Source of the DNA: Streptomyces radicis | Lineage (GTDB): Bacteria > Actinomycetota > Actinomycetes > Streptomycetales > Streptomycetaceae | Reading direction: 5' to 3' | DNA: 64,000 nt | Assembly (NCBI RefSeq): GCF_003626575.1 | Contig: NZ_RBDY01000001.1 | Coordinates: forward strand, 310,001 to 374,000 | Shown here: positions 44,371 to 53,060 of the stretch, in pieces | How the letters are laid out: every line of letters starts with the position of its first letter | Position numbering within the stretch: position 1 is the first letter of the stretch | Position numbers and translations under genes: made by a program | Notes under the pieces: generated by a model | What the model saw: only the letters and a program-made list of their open reading frames with translations | Told to the model about the DNA's origin: nothing | Database searches by the model: none

Positions 44371-46116
44371 GTGCCATCGGGCCCCGAGACGACCACGGCA
44401 AGCGACACCGATGACGTGCGCCCCGGCGAGCCCGCACCGGACGTCGTCCCGGTGACCGAGGCGCCCGCCGCGGCGCCCGCGCCCCCTGCCGAGCCCGCCC
44501 CGGCCGCCCGCCGCCCAGGGCGTCTGCGCAGGACCGCGGCGGCCGCCCGCGCGACCTGGCCGCAGGCCCTCGCCGCCGCGGTCGCGGGCCTCGCGCTCGC
44601 CGTCGCGTTCCCGCCGTACGACATCTGGCCGCTCTCCCTCGTCGCGGTCGCGGTGCTCTCGGTCCTCACCCACGGCAGAACGGCCAAGCAGGGCGCGTGG
44701 TTCGGCTTCGCGCTCGGGCTGCCGTTCTTCGTCGCCCTGCTCAAGTGGCTCCAGGTCATCGGCTGGGACACGGTCGTCGGCCTCTCGCTCGTCGAGGCGC
44801 TGTTCTTCGTGCCGCTCGGCGCCGGGCTCGCCGTCACCTCCCGGCTGCCCGCCGCCCCGCTGTGGGCCGCGTGCCTGTGGGTCGCCCAGGAGTGGGCCAG
44901 GGACCGGGTGCCGCTCGGCGGGTTCCCGTGGGGCCGCCTCGCGTTCGCCAACACCGACACCCCCTACACGCCGCTCGCCGCGCTGGGCGGGGCGCCGCTC
45001 GTCACGTTCGCCGTCGCGCTGACCGGCGCGCTGCTCGCCTGGGCCGCGCTGCGCCTGTGGCCGCTGCTGCGCGCCAGGCCCCTGGCGCTGCCCCGCGCCG
45101 TCGCCGCGCCGCTGGCCGGGGCGCTGGGCCTGGCCGCCGCGGTCACCGCCGCCGGATACGCCGTCCCGGTGCGCACCGACGCGGACGACACGGTCTCCAT
45201 CGCGGTCGTGCAGGGCAACGTGCAGCAGGCGGGCATGGACTTCCTCGGCCGCCCGATGATGATCCTCAACAACCATGTCGAGGCCACCCTCCAGCTGGCC
45301 GACGACATCGACGCGGGCCGCACCGAGCGCCCCGACCTGGTGATCTGGCCGGAGAACGCCTCCGACCTCGACCCCTACACCGAGCCCGAGGCCTACGCCG
45401 TGATCGACAGGGCGGCCAAGGCCGTCGGCGTCCCCATCCTGGTCGGCGCCCTGGTGGACCACCCCACCAGGGAGGGCTACGTCGAGAACCAGGGCATCGT
45501 CTGGGACCCCGAGACCGGCCCCGGCGACTCGTACACGAAGCAGCACCCCGTGCCGTTCGGCGAGTACGTCCCGTTCCGCGAGCAGCTGAGCACGGTCATC
45601 ACCCGGCTCGAGCGGGTCCCGCGCGACTTCTACCCCGGCGAGGAGAGCGGCGTCCTCGACGTGGGCCCGGCCCGGCTCGGCGACGTCATCTGCTTCGAGG
45701 TGGCCTACGACGGCATCGTCCGCGACACCGTCAACGACGGCGCCCGCGCGCTGGTCGTGCAGACCAACAACGCCACCTACGGCCGCACCGGGCAGCCCGA
45801 GCAGCAGCTCGCGATGTCCAAGCTGCGGGCCGTGGAGCACGGGCGCGCCATCGTCACCGCCGCGACGAGCGGCATCAGCGCCGTCGTCGCGCCCGACGGG
45901 ACGATCGAGCAGCGCACCGAGGAGTTCACCCAGGACGTGCTGACCGCCGAGCTGCCGCTGCGCGACGACAGGACGGTCTCCGACCGGCTCGGCGCCGCGC
46001 CCGAGTGGGCGCTGGCCGCCGTCGGCCTGCTGGCCTGGGCGGGCGTCGGGCTCAGGGACCGCGTCAGGCGGCGGGCGGCGGCCAGTCCGGGGGGCCCGAG
46101 CGAGGAGGCCGTGTGA
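44371..46116 (+). CDS. lnt: Apolipoprotein N-acyltransferase
   Basis: Adds the third acyl chain to lipoprotein N termini in the membrane. The 581-residue protein has a Pro/Ala-rich cytosolic N terminus, about six transmembrane helices, then a nitrilase-type catalytic domain: glutamate in LVIWPENASD, lysine in DSYTKQHPVPFGEY and cysteine in LGDVICFEVAYDG, with a final helix LAAVGLLAWAGVGL. GTG 44371 follows GAGAGG. The GTGA overlap couples it to ppm; in mycobacteria the same two activities are fused as Ppm1. Confidence 0.94.
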   Translation: MPSGPETTTASDTDDVRPGEPAPDVVPVTEAPAAAPAPPAEPAPAARRPGRLRRTAAAARATWPQALAAAVAGLALAVAFPPYDIWPLSLVAVAVLSVLTHGRTAKQGAWFGFALGLPFFVALLKWLQVIGWDTVVGLSLVEALFFVPLGAGLAVTSRLPAAPLWAACLWVAQEWARDRVPLGGFPWGRLAFANTDTPYTPLAALGGAPLVTFAVALTGALLAWAALRLWPLLRARPLALPRAVAAPLAGALGLAAAVTAAGYAVPVRTDADDTVSIAVVQGNVQQAGMDFLGRPMMILNNHVEATLQLADDIDAGRTERPDLVIWPENASDLDPYTEPEAYAVIDRAAKAVGVPILVGALVDHPTREGYVENQGIVWDPETGPGDSYTKQHPVPFGEYVPFREQLSTVITRLERVPRDFYPGEESGVLDVGPARLGDVICFEVAYDGIVRDTVNDGARALVVQTNNATYGRTGQPEQQLAMSKLRAVEHGRAIVTAATSGISAVVAPDGTIEQRTEEFTQDVLTAELPLRDDRTVSDRLGAAPEWALAAVGLLAWAGVGLRDRVRRRAAASPGGPSEEAV

Positions 46117-46880
46117 GCCGGGCGACGCGGCCCGAGCGCCGCCCGCTCGGCCGGGCCCTGGTGATCATCCCCACCTACAACGAGGCCGACAACATCACCC
46201 CGCTCATCAGGCGGCTGCGCCTCGCCGTCCCGGCCTGCGACGTCCTCGTCGCCGACGACAACAGCCCCGACGGCACCGGCAAGATCGCCGACGAGATCGC
46301 CGACGGCGACGCGCGGGTGCACGTGCTGCACCGCGCGGGCAAGGAGGGCCTGGGCGCCGCCTATGTGGCGGGCTTCCGCTGGGGCCTGGAGCGCGGCTAC
46401 GACGTGCTGGTCGAGATGGACGGCGACGGCTCGCACCGCCCCGAGGACCTGCCCCGGCTGCTGACCGCCCTGCGCGACGCCGACCTGGTGCTCGGCTCCC
46501 GCTGGATCCCCGGCGGCCGCATCGTCAACTGGCCCAGGTACCGCGAGCTGATCTCCCGCGGCGGCAGCGCCTACTCCCGGCTCGTGCTCGGGATGCCGGT
46601 CCGCGACGTCACCGGCGGGTTCAGGGCGTTCCGCGGGCACGTCCTGGCGGGCATGGAGCTGGGCGACGTGGTCTCCCAGGGGTACTGCTTCCAGGTGGAC
46701 CTGCTGCACCGCACCCTGGAGGCCGGGCACCGGGTGGCCGAGGTGCCGATCACGTTCGTGGAGCGCGAGCACGGCGACAGCAAGATGAACCGCGACATCG
46801 TCGTGGAGGCGCTGTGGCGGGTGACGGCGTGGGGACTCGCCGCCCGGTTCGGGAAATCCGGCCGCTCCAGGCACACTTGA
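46113..46880 (+). CDS. ppm: Polyprenol monophosphomannose synthase
   Basis: A family 2 glycosyltransferase that transfers mannose from GDP-mannose to polyprenol phosphate, the donor for protein O-mannosylation in Streptomyces. The 255-residue protein has IIPTYNEADNI, VADDNSPDGT and the metal-binding EMDGDGSH. There is no transmembrane domain, so membrane association may need the upstream Lnt-type partner, as the fused mycobacterial enzyme suggests. GTG start overlaps the lnt stop. Confidence 0.94.
   Translation: MSRATRPERRPLGRALVIIPTYNEADNITPLIRRLRLAVPACDVLVADDNSPDGTGKIADEIADGDARVHVLHRAGKEGLGAAYVAGFRWGLERGYDVLVEMDGDGSHRPEDLPRLLTALRDADLVLGSRWIPGGRIVNWPRYRELISRGGSAYSRLVLGMPVRDVTGGFRAFRGHVLAGMELGDVVSQGYCFQVDLLHRTLEAGHRVAEVPITFVEREHGDSKMNRDIVVEALWRVTAWGLAARFGKSGRSRHT
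46872..46877 (+). promoter_or_regulatory. -10-like hexamer before fxsA
   Basis: CACACT ends six bases before the fxsA ATG, inside the end of ppm. It could drive a leaderless internal transcript. Confidence 0.3.
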
Positions 46881-46883
46881 TCC

Positions 46884-47483
46884 ATGACGACCGGGGAACC
46901 GAACCCGTACCGCAGACGCCGGCCACGACGGGGGACGCGCGCGCTCCTGCCGCTGGTGTTCGCGGCCTGGGCGCTGCTTGAGATCTGGCTCTACCTGGTG
47001 ATCGGGGACGCGACCAACGGGTGGCTCGTGCTGCTGCTCCTGGTGGCGGCGTTCCTGCTGGGGGCCCTGGTCATCAAGCAGGCCGGGCGCCGCGCCTGGC
47101 AGCGCCTCGCCCAGACCCTGAACACCGGGACCCCACCGGGCGACGACCGCGCCACCCGCGGCGGGAACGGTCTCGCGATGCTCGGCGGGCTGCTGCTGAT
47201 GACGCCGGGCCTGATCTCCGACGCCCTCGGGCTGCTGTGCGTCTTCCCGCCCACGGCCGCGCTGATCCGCGGCGCCGGGCTGCGCTATCTGAGGCGGGGC
47301 GCGGGGCCCGTGGGGGTGGCGTTCGAGGAGGCGAGGGCCGCGCGGGACCAGGCGCGGATGCGGCGCCCCGGCGGCAAGGTGGTCCAGGGCGAGGTCATCC
47401 GCGACGACGAGGACGCGCACGGCGAGGGCCGCGGGGACGGCGGCGAGGGGGAGCCCGGGGGCGCGCCCCCGGAGCGACGCTGA
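46884..47483 (+). CDS. fxsA: FxsA family membrane protein
   Basis: A 199-residue protein with the FxsA core: FAAWALLEIWLYLVIGDATNG, a second helix LLLLVAAFLLGALVIKQ, and LLLMTPGLISDALGLLCVFPP. In E. coli FxsA counteracts phage T7 exclusion by F plasmids when overproduced; its normal role is unknown. The 60-residue C-terminal tail is charged and low in complexity. It lies three bases after ppm and ends at two terminators. Confidence 0.93.
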   Translation: MTTGEPNPYRRRRPRRGTRALLPLVFAAWALLEIWLYLVIGDATNGWLVLLLLVAAFLLGALVIKQAGRRAWQRLAQTLNTGTPPGDDRATRGGNGLAMLGGLLLMTPGLISDALGLLCVFPPTAALIRGAGLRYLRRGAGPVGVAFEEARAARDQARMRRPGGKVVQGEVIRDDEDAHGEGRGDGGEGEPGGAPPERR

Positions 47484-47484
47484 A

Positions 47485-47523
47485 GCCCCCGCGCGCCGGT
47501 GGCGTTCCGGCGTGCGCGGGGGC
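47485..47523 (+). terminator. Terminator after fxsA
   Basis: GCCCCCGCGC...GCCGG pairs with CCGGC...GCGCGGGGGC: ten plus five base pairs with a two-base bulge, beginning one base after the fxsA stop. Confidence 0.8.
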
Positions 47524-47545
47524 GTGGGTGTGCGGGCATACAAAC

Positions 47546-47575
47546 GGGCTGGGTCACTTACGGGTGACCCAGCCC
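47546..47575. terminator. Perfect 12-bp terminator between fxsA and rbpA
   Basis: GGGCTGGGTCAC (47546-47557) is exactly complementary to GTGACCCAGCCC (47564-47575) with loop TTACGG. It lies between convergent genes and can serve both, giving a tandem pair with the hairpin at 47485. Confidence 0.9.
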
Positions 47576-47603
47576 TCGCTGTCGGGACTCCTGAGTCGGC
47601 GTC

Positions 47604-47978
47604 CTAAGCCGTCTTGCGGCTGTCTCGGGGGTGCACCGCGATGTTCATCGCCCCGGAACGCAACACCGCCAGCCGCTCGGCCAGCACCTCCTCCAGCTCC
47701 TCGCGGGTGCGGCGCTCCATCAGCATGTCCCAATGCGTCCGGGCGGGCTTGCCCTTCTTCTCCTCGGGCCCCTCGCCGTCCACCAGCAGGGCTTGGGCGC
47801 CGCATACCTTGCATTCCCACTCCGGCGGGATCTCGGCCTCCACCGAGAACGGCATCTCGAACCGATGTCCGTTCTGGCATGCGTACTCCACCGCCTGACG
47901 CGGCGCGAGGTCAATGCCGCGGTCCGTCTCGTAGCTGGTCACCACGAGCCGCGTGCCGCGTAGAGCTCGCTCACTCAT
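47604..47978 (-). CDS. rbpA: RNA polymerase-binding protein RbpA
   Basis: RbpA binds the principal sigma factor and RNA polymerase, stabilises open complexes and raises basal rifampicin tolerance. The 124-residue protein has the central zinc/core domain with YACQNGHRFEMPF and WECKVCGAQALL and the C-terminal sigma-interaction helix MLMERRTREELEEVLAERL. The ATG at 47978 gives the usual length. Its promoter carries a sigma-R motif, as reported for S. coelicolor, linking it to the thiol-oxidative stress response. Confidence 0.97.
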   Translation of the reverse strand: MSERALRGTRLVVTSYETDRGIDLAPRQAVEYACQNGHRFEMPFSVEAEIPPEWECKVCGAQALLVDGEGPEEKKGKPARTHWDMLMERRTREELEEVLAERLAVLRSGAMNIAVHPRDSRKTA

Positions 47979-48039
47979 GAATCGTGCCTCCCGGGCTGGT
48001 CGCCCACAGGACAGGTGTCGCTGTCATCATCACTCCGGT

Positions 48040-48067
48040 CAACGTCCGGTCGGCGGTGAAGATTCCC
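48040..48067 (-). promoter_or_regulatory. Sigma-R-type promoter of rbpA
   Basis: On the minus strand GGGAAT (48067-48062) is followed by exactly 18 bases and GTTG (48043-48040), matching the SigR consensus GGAAT-N18-GTT. It would start transcription about 55 bases upstream of the ATG. Confidence 0.85.
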
Positions 48068-48146
48068 GTTACAGGTATGCGTCGCCCGTCGTACCGCCCC
48101 TTCTCGTACCCACCGGCGTCCGGTTTGTCACATCTGACAGGAGATG

Positions 48147-48854
48147 TCACCCGGCGTCCACGGGGGATGGCTCGGGGTGACGGTCCGACCGGCGGGAACG
48201 AACGCGTAGAATACCCCGCCGCCGCCGGTCGTCGAAATCCATTCCGGTCCGCGTCCCCGAGATCGCGCACATGCGCAGGAAGAACTGGGCCAGCGGCCCT
48301 ATCGTCAGCGCGTACACCACGGTGCCCACGCCCGCCGTGCCGCCGAACACGATGCCCACCGCGAGCACCGCGACCTCGATCCCGGTGCGCACCAGGCGCA
48401 GCGAACGCCCCGTGATCCGGTGCAGCCCCGTCATCAGGCCGTCGCGGGGTCCCGGGCCGAGGCTCGCCGCGATGTAGAGGCCCGTGGCCAGGCCGTTGAG
48501 CACCACCGCGCCCAGCATGAGCGGCACCCGCGCCGCCAGGGGTGTCACCTCGGGGGTGAGGGCGATGGTGGCGTCCATCGCGAGGCCGATGAGCAGGACG
48601 TTCGACACGGTGCCGAGCCCGGGGCGCTGGCGGAGCGGGATCCACAGGAGCAGCACCAGCAGGCCCGTGATGTTCACCACCATGCCGATGGAGACGCCGG
48701 TGCGCTCGGAGACGCCCTGGTGGAAGACGTCCCACGGGTCGAGCCCGAGACCGGCGCGCACCATCAGGCCCGCGCTGACCCCGTAGAGCAGCAGCCCGCC
48801 GTAGAGCTGCGTGAGGCGGCGCGCCAGGCGGCGTGGCGGGTGCGGCCGGTTCAT
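48147..48854 (-). CDS. YczE-family membrane protein
   Basis: A 235-residue integral membrane protein with about five helices and the YczE/YyaS/YitT-like pattern GVSAGLMVRAGLGLDPWDVFHQGVSERTG. YczE is required for surfactin regulation in Bacillus by an unknown mechanism. It is transcribed divergently from a MocR regulator, a widely conserved pairing (YczR/YczE). I chose ATG 48854 (MNRPHPP) with AGAGGGG upstream, giving a shorter product than the ATG-less upstream frame. Confidence 0.88.
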   Translation of the reverse strand: MNRPHPPRRLARRLTQLYGGLLLYGVSAGLMVRAGLGLDPWDVFHQGVSERTGVSIGMVVNITGLLVLLLWIPLRQRPGLGTVSNVLLIGLAMDATIALTPEVTPLAARVPLMLGAVVLNGLATGLYIAASLGPGPRDGLMTGLHRITGRSLRLVRTGIEVAVLAVGIVFGGTAGVGTVVYALTIGPLAQFFLRMCAISGTRTGMDFDDRRRRGILRVRSRRSDRHPEPSPVDAG

Positions 48855-48875
48855 GAGGACCCCTCTCTGGCACGG

Positions 48876-48919
48876 GTGGTCTGGCGCAAGTGGCCTGACG
48901 CATGACACCCTGTGGCCTT
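48876..48919. promoter_or_regulatory. Direct repeats between yczE-like and MocR genes
   Basis: Three copies of GTGGYCTK occur at 48876-48883, 48890-48897 and 48912-48919, with offsets of 14 and 22 bases. MocR proteins commonly use direct repeats as operators. Confidence 0.45.
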
Positions 48920-48966
48920 GAGTGGGTGCTCATCCAGGGCCAATTGACGAAAGGTGGACCGAGATC

Positions 48967-50472
48967 ATGCCGCAGTGGACCTCAACGGTCGGTGCCGGTC
49001 AGCTGGCCCGGCTCCTGGGCTCGAGGGACGCGCGCGGCGCCGTGGCGCCCGCCGCGGGCGGGGCGCACGTGCCCGCCTACCGTGCCCTGGCCGACGGGGT
49101 CAGGCTGCTGGTCCTCGAGGGGCGCGTGCCGGTCGCCGCGCGGCTGCCCGCCGAGCGCGAGCTGGCCGGGGCGCTCTCGGTGAGCCGCACCACGGTGGCC
49201 GCGGCGTTCGAGGCGCTGCGGGCCGACGGGTTCCTGGAGTCCCGGCGCGGCTCGGGCAGTTGGACGGCGGTGCCCGCGGGGCGCCCGCTGCCGGGGCGGG
49301 GCCTCGACCCGCTGCCGCCCGAGGCGGGCGGCTCGGTCATCGACCTGGGCTGCGCCGCGCTGCCCGCGCCCGAGCCGTGGCTGACCCGGGCGTTCCAGGG
49401 CGCGCTCGAGGCGTTGCCGCCCACGGCGAGGACCCATGGCGACTTCCCCGCCGGGCTCCCCGCGCTGCGCGAGGCGCTCGCCGACCGCTACACCACGCTC
49501 GGCGTTCCGACGATGCCCGAGCAGATCATGGTGACCACCGGGGCGATGGGCGCGATCGCCGCCATCTGCCGCCTGTTCGCCCCGGCGGGCGAGCGCATCG
49601 CGGTCGAGCACCCCTCCTACGCCAACGTCCTCCAGCTGATGCGCGAGGCGGGCGCGCGGCTGGTCCCCGTGCCGATGGGGGAGGGGCTCGGCGGCTGGGA
49701 CCTGTCCGCGTGGCGCCGGGTGCTGACGGAGGCGTCGCCGCGCCTCGCCTATGTGATGGCCGACTTCCAGAACCCCACGGGCGCGCTCGCCGACGAGGAG
49801 CGGCGCAGGGACCTGGTCGCCGCGGCCCGGGGCGCGGGCACGGTGCTCGTGGTCGACGAGACGATGGCCGACCTCGCGCTCGACGTCGCCCCCGCGGAAC
49901 GGCCCAGGCCCGTCGCAGCGTTCGACCACGGCGGCGCGGGCGTCATCACCGTGGGGTCCGCGAGCAAGGCGGTGTGGGCAGGGCTGCGCATCGGCTGGGT
50001 GAGGGCGGCCCCCGAGGTGATCCGCAGCCTGGTCGCCGCGCGCGCCAGGGCGGACCTCGGCACCCCCGTGTTCGAACAGCTGGCGCTCTGCTGGCTCCTG
50101 GCGTCGGGCGGCTGGGACGAGGCGATCGAGCAGCGCCGCGCGGAGATCCGCACGAACCGCTCCGCGGTGGTCGCCGCCCTCGCCGAGCACCTGCCCACGT
50201 GGGACTTCGCGGTCCCGAACGGCGGCCTCACGCTGTGGGTGCGCACCGGTGGGCTGTCGGGCTCCCGGATCGCCGAGGCGGGCGAACGCCTGGGCGTCCG
50301 GGTCGCCTCGGGCCCCAGGTTCGGCCTCGACGGCGCGTTCGAGGGCTACATCCGCATCCCGTTCATCGTCGACACCCCCCTCGCGACGGAGGCCGCCACC
50401 CGCCTGTCCACGGCGGCGAGCATGGTGTCGGAAGGCCTGAACGTGGACGCTCCGCTGGGCCACATCGCGTAG
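48967..50472 (+). CDS. MocR/GntR-family regulator with aminotransferase-like domain
   Basis: A 501-residue protein with a GntR winged helix (about 45-105, LPAERELAGALSVSRTTVAAAFEALRADGFLESRRGSGSW) joined to a PLP-type aminotransferase fold. The PLP lysine is in TVGSASKAVWAGLRIGW. The divergent YczE-like gene indicates the YczR subgroup, whose effector is unclear. ATG 48967 was chosen from the family start; a purine-rich GAAAGGTGGA lies upstream. After its stop begins a gene-free repeat region. Confidence 0.9.
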   Translation: MPQWTSTVGAGQLARLLGSRDARGAVAPAAGGAHVPAYRALADGVRLLVLEGRVPVAARLPAERELAGALSVSRTTVAAAFEALRADGFLESRRGSGSWTAVPAGRPLPGRGLDPLPPEAGGSVIDLGCAALPAPEPWLTRAFQGALEALPPTARTHGDFPAGLPALREALADRYTTLGVPTMPEQIMVTTGAMGAIAAICRLFAPAGERIAVEHPSYANVLQLMREAGARLVPVPMGEGLGGWDLSAWRRVLTEASPRLAYVMADFQNPTGALADEERRRDLVAAARGAGTVLVVDETMADLALDVAPAERPRPVAAFDHGGAGVITVGSASKAVWAGLRIGWVRAAPEVIRSLVAARARADLGTPVFEQLALCWLLASGGWDEAIEQRRAEIRTNRSAVVAALAEHLPTWDFAVPNGGLTLWVRTGGLSGSRIAEAGERLGVRVASGPRFGLDGAFEGYIRIPFIVDTPLATEAATRLSTAASMVSEGLNVDAPLGHIA

Positions 50473-50531
50473 GTCGCTCCGCTGGGTTCGCCGTGTGGGC
50501 GCGGCCGCCACCGGACCTTCCGCGCCGTCGC

Positions 50532-50935
50532 GGAGCCCGCTGCGCGGAACCCACCGGGCGGAACCGGCTGTCGGGGAAGCCGCTGCGTGGAGCCTGCCGT
50601 CGGGGAGCCCGCCGTGGGGGAGCCCGCCGTGGGGGAGCCCGCTGTCGGGGAAGCCGCTGCGTGGAGCCCACCGGGCGGAACCGGCTGTCGGGGAAGCCGG
50701 TGCGTGGAGCCTGCCGTCGGGGAGCCCGCCGTGGGGGAGCCCGCTGTGCGGAGCCCGGTGCGCGGGACCCACCGGGCGGAACCGGCTGTCGGGGAGCCCG
50801 CTGTGCGGAGCCTGCCGTGGGGGAGCCCGGTGCGTGGAGCCCGCTGCGTGGAGCCCACCGGGCGGAGCCTGCTGTCGGGGAAGCCGCTGCGCGGAGCCCA
50901 CCAGGCGGAGCCTGCCGTCGGGGAGCCCGCTGTGC
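50532..50935. repeat. 28-unit minisatellite, 14/15-bp period
   Basis: Consecutive units begin with GGAGCC or a close variant and have consensus GGAGCCCGCYGTSGG. I counted 28 units, either 14 or 15 bases long. The pair CCCACCGGGC + GGAACCGGCTGTCGG recurs three times, showing higher-order duplication. Because unit length alternates, no reading frame is preserved, so coding origin is unlikely. Confidence 0.85.
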
Positions 50936-51125
50936 GGAATGTGACGCTCCTTGGTGCCTGGGGTTCGGGCTCCCTGGCAGCGGCGACCTGTGCGTGGCCG
51001 CCGTACCAGTGGTGGCCCCGGCTCACGGCTGTGCGGCACGAGCGTTCCGCGAGGGAGGGCCGCGCCCATGGCGTTGCGGTGGGCGGGTGTTCACCTCGGG
51101 TGCCCGGACGGTGCCGCCCCGCCGC

Positions 51126-51390
51126 CCCGCCGCAGGCGGGTGAGGCGGCCGACCGTTCCGCGGTGGGGGCGGTGCCTGCCCCGGCGCAGCCGTGGACGTT
51201 GCCCGTTCCGCCGCGCGGCCTGGCGGCAGGCGGCCAGGCCCGTTCCCCCGGCCGCCCTCGGCCGCCCACGGCCGCATGCTCACCCGCGGCGGCCGCCGAG
51301 GCCCACCCCCGCCGCAGGCGGGTTGCTGGCCCGGAGGGCGTCGGGGGTCCGGGGGCCGCCCCGGGGACGCCGCCGCCCGCCGCAGGCGGG
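51126..51390. repeat. Three REP-like palindromes
   Basis: CCCGCCGCAGGCGGG occurs exactly at 51126-51140, 51308-51322 and 51376-51390. Each is a perfect 6-bp stem with loop GCA. The last two share a longer downstream segment (GGCCCGGAGGG) and are 68 bases apart. Confidence 0.8.
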
Positions 51391-51431
51391 TGTTCCGGCC
51401 CGGAGGGGCGGCGTCGGTCGTCCGGCAAGGA

Positions 51432-53060
51432 CTACTTCGCTTCGGCGTAGCACCGCACCGTCGCCGTGGTGAAGGGGTAGCGGACCGGGGTGGGGCCGAA
51501 GGCGAGGCGGGCCGCCGACTCGCCCGCCGCGCGGATCGACTCGGCCACCGCGTCCGCCTCCTCGGCCGGGCAGTGCACGATCACCTCGTCGTGCTGGAAG
51601 AACACCAGCTCCGCGCGCGTGTCCCGGAGCAGCGCGCGCAGCGCGGCCAGCATCAGCAGGGCCCACTCGGCCGCGCTGCCCTGCACCACGAAGTTCCGTG
51701 TGAAGCGGCCCCTGGCCCTGCTCCCCTCGCCGCCCGGGCTCGTGCGGCCGAGCCAGGTGCGGACCAGGCGGCCCTCCTCGCCCGCCCTGGCCGCCTCGTC
51801 CACATACGCCACCGCGGCAGGGAACCGCCGCCGCAGATCGGCGAGATGGCGCAGGCCGTCGCCCGACGTCTGGCCGTAGATCGCGCCGAGCAGCGCCAGC
51901 TTGGCCGCCGCGCGGTCGCCGGAGAAGCCCCGGTGGGACAGCGCGCCGTACAGGTCGCCCGTGCCACCGGCCGTCGCCATCAGCCCGGGGTCGCGCGAGA
52001 TCGCCGCGAGCACCCTCGGCTCCAGCTGGTCCGCGTCGGCCACCACCAGGCGCCACCCAGGGTCGGCCACCACCGCGCGCCTGACCGCCCGCGGGATCTG
52101 CAACGCCCCGCCGCCGTGCGTCGTCCAACGCCCCGAAGGCGCGCCGCCCGGCACGTACTCCGTGCGGAACCTGCCGTCCCGCACCCATGTCCGCAGCCAC
52201 GACCAGCCGTGTGCCGTGTGGATCCGGTACAGCCGCTTGTACTCGAGCAGCGGCTCCACCGCGGGGTGGTCGACCGCGCGCAGCTCCCACGCCCGCGTCG
52301 AGCCCAGCCTGATGCCCGCGCGCGCGAACGCCCTGATGATGTCCGCCGGGAGGTCGGGCCGCACCCGCACCCCGTCGCCGAACGCCTCCGACACCCGCTC
52401 CGCCAGCTCCGCGAGCCGCCGGGGCTGCGCGCCCCCGGGGTAGCGCTCGCCCAGCAGCTCGCCCAGCACCTCGCGGTGGATGTCGGCCCGCCACGGGATC
52501 CCCGCCCTCCCCATCTCGGCGGCCACCAGCGTGCCCGCCGACTCCGCCGCGAGCAGCAGCCGCATCCGCTCGGGCCGCGCGGTCGTGCCCGCGCGCGCCA
52601 ACTGCCCCTCGTACACCGTGAGCAGCGCCTCCAGCGGATCCGCGTCCGCGGGCAGCGGCACCGGGCCCGCCGCGAACAGCGAAGGCTGCGCCGTCTCCGC
52701 CACCGCCGGAGGCGGGTCCTCGGGCACCGGCAGCCCGCGCAGCCGCGCGAACGCCGCGCTCAGCGACCGCGGCAGGCCCCAGCTCCCCTCGTACCCGAGC
52801 AGCAGCGCCTCCGCCGCCTCCACGTCGTAGCACCGCTCCACCCGCGACCCCGCCGCGAGCACCCCCGGGTACACCGCCGCCGTCGAACGCCACACCCACC
52901 GCGTCACCCACGGCCTGGCGCGCACGGCCGCCGCCGCGTCGGGCTCGCGCGCCACCGGCCCCTCGGGGCGCCCGCGCTCGTCGAGGAGGCAGACCGCGAC
53001 CGAGCCGTCGGCGTACTCGGCCAGCGCCCATCTGCCGGGGCGCGCCCGCTCCTCACCCAT
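51432..53060 (-). CDS. PolA-like family A DNA polymerase, exonuclease motifs not seen
   Basis: A 542-residue protein usually labelled bifunctional 3'-5' exonuclease/DNA polymerase. The C-terminal half has polymerase motif A VVADADQLEPR (about 339-349), the O-helix motif RAAAKLALLGAIYGQ (383-397) and motif C with HDE (490-492). The first 130 residues do not show the exonuclease acidic motifs (DxE, YxxxD), so proofreading is doubtful. There is no 5'-nuclease domain and this is not the main PolA. I chose ATG 53060; ribosome binding site is weak. Confidence 0.85.
   Translation of the reverse strand: MGEERARPGRWALAEYADGSVAVCLLDERGRPEGPVAREPDAAAAVRARPWVTRWVWRSTAAVYPGVLAAGSRVERCYDVEAAEALLLGYEGSWGLPRSLSAAFARLRGLPVPEDPPPAVAETAQPSLFAAGPVPLPADADPLEALLTVYEGQLARAGTTARPERMRLLLAAESAGTLVAAEMGRAGIPWRADIHREVLGELLGERYPGGAQPRRLAELAERVSEAFGDGVRVRPDLPADIIRAFARAGIRLGSTRAWELRAVDHPAVEPLLEYKRLYRIHTAHGWSWLRTWVRDGRFRTEYVPGGAPSGRWTTHGGGALQIPRAVRRAVVADPGWRLVVADADQLEPRVLAAISRDPGLMATAGGTGDLYGALSHRGFSGDRAAAKLALLGAIYGQTSGDGLRHLADLRRRFPAAVAYVDEAARAGEEGRLVRTWLGRTSPGGEGSRARGRFTRNFVVQGSAAEWALLMLAALRALLRDTRAELVFFQHDEVIVHCPAEEADAVAESIRAAGESAARLAFGPTPVRYPFTTATVRCYAEAK

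Larger units (their letters stand above)
50473..51431. other. Gene-free convergent intergenic region with repeats
   Basis: 959 bases between the MocR gene (+) and the polymerase gene (-). The first 400 bases are a minisatellite and the last 300 carry three REP-like palindromes. Long open frames exist on both strands but come from GC-rich repetition and match no protein pattern. Confidence 0.75.

Noticed and set aside
50532-50935. CRISPR array
   Set aside because: Units are contiguous, 14-15 bases, degenerate, and have no spacers; no cas genes are nearby.
50587-51450. Open frame with repeated AVGEP peptides in the minisatellite
   Set aside because: Repeat units of 14 and 15 bases do not preserve frame, so the peptide repeat is a by-product; no ribosome binding site or family match.
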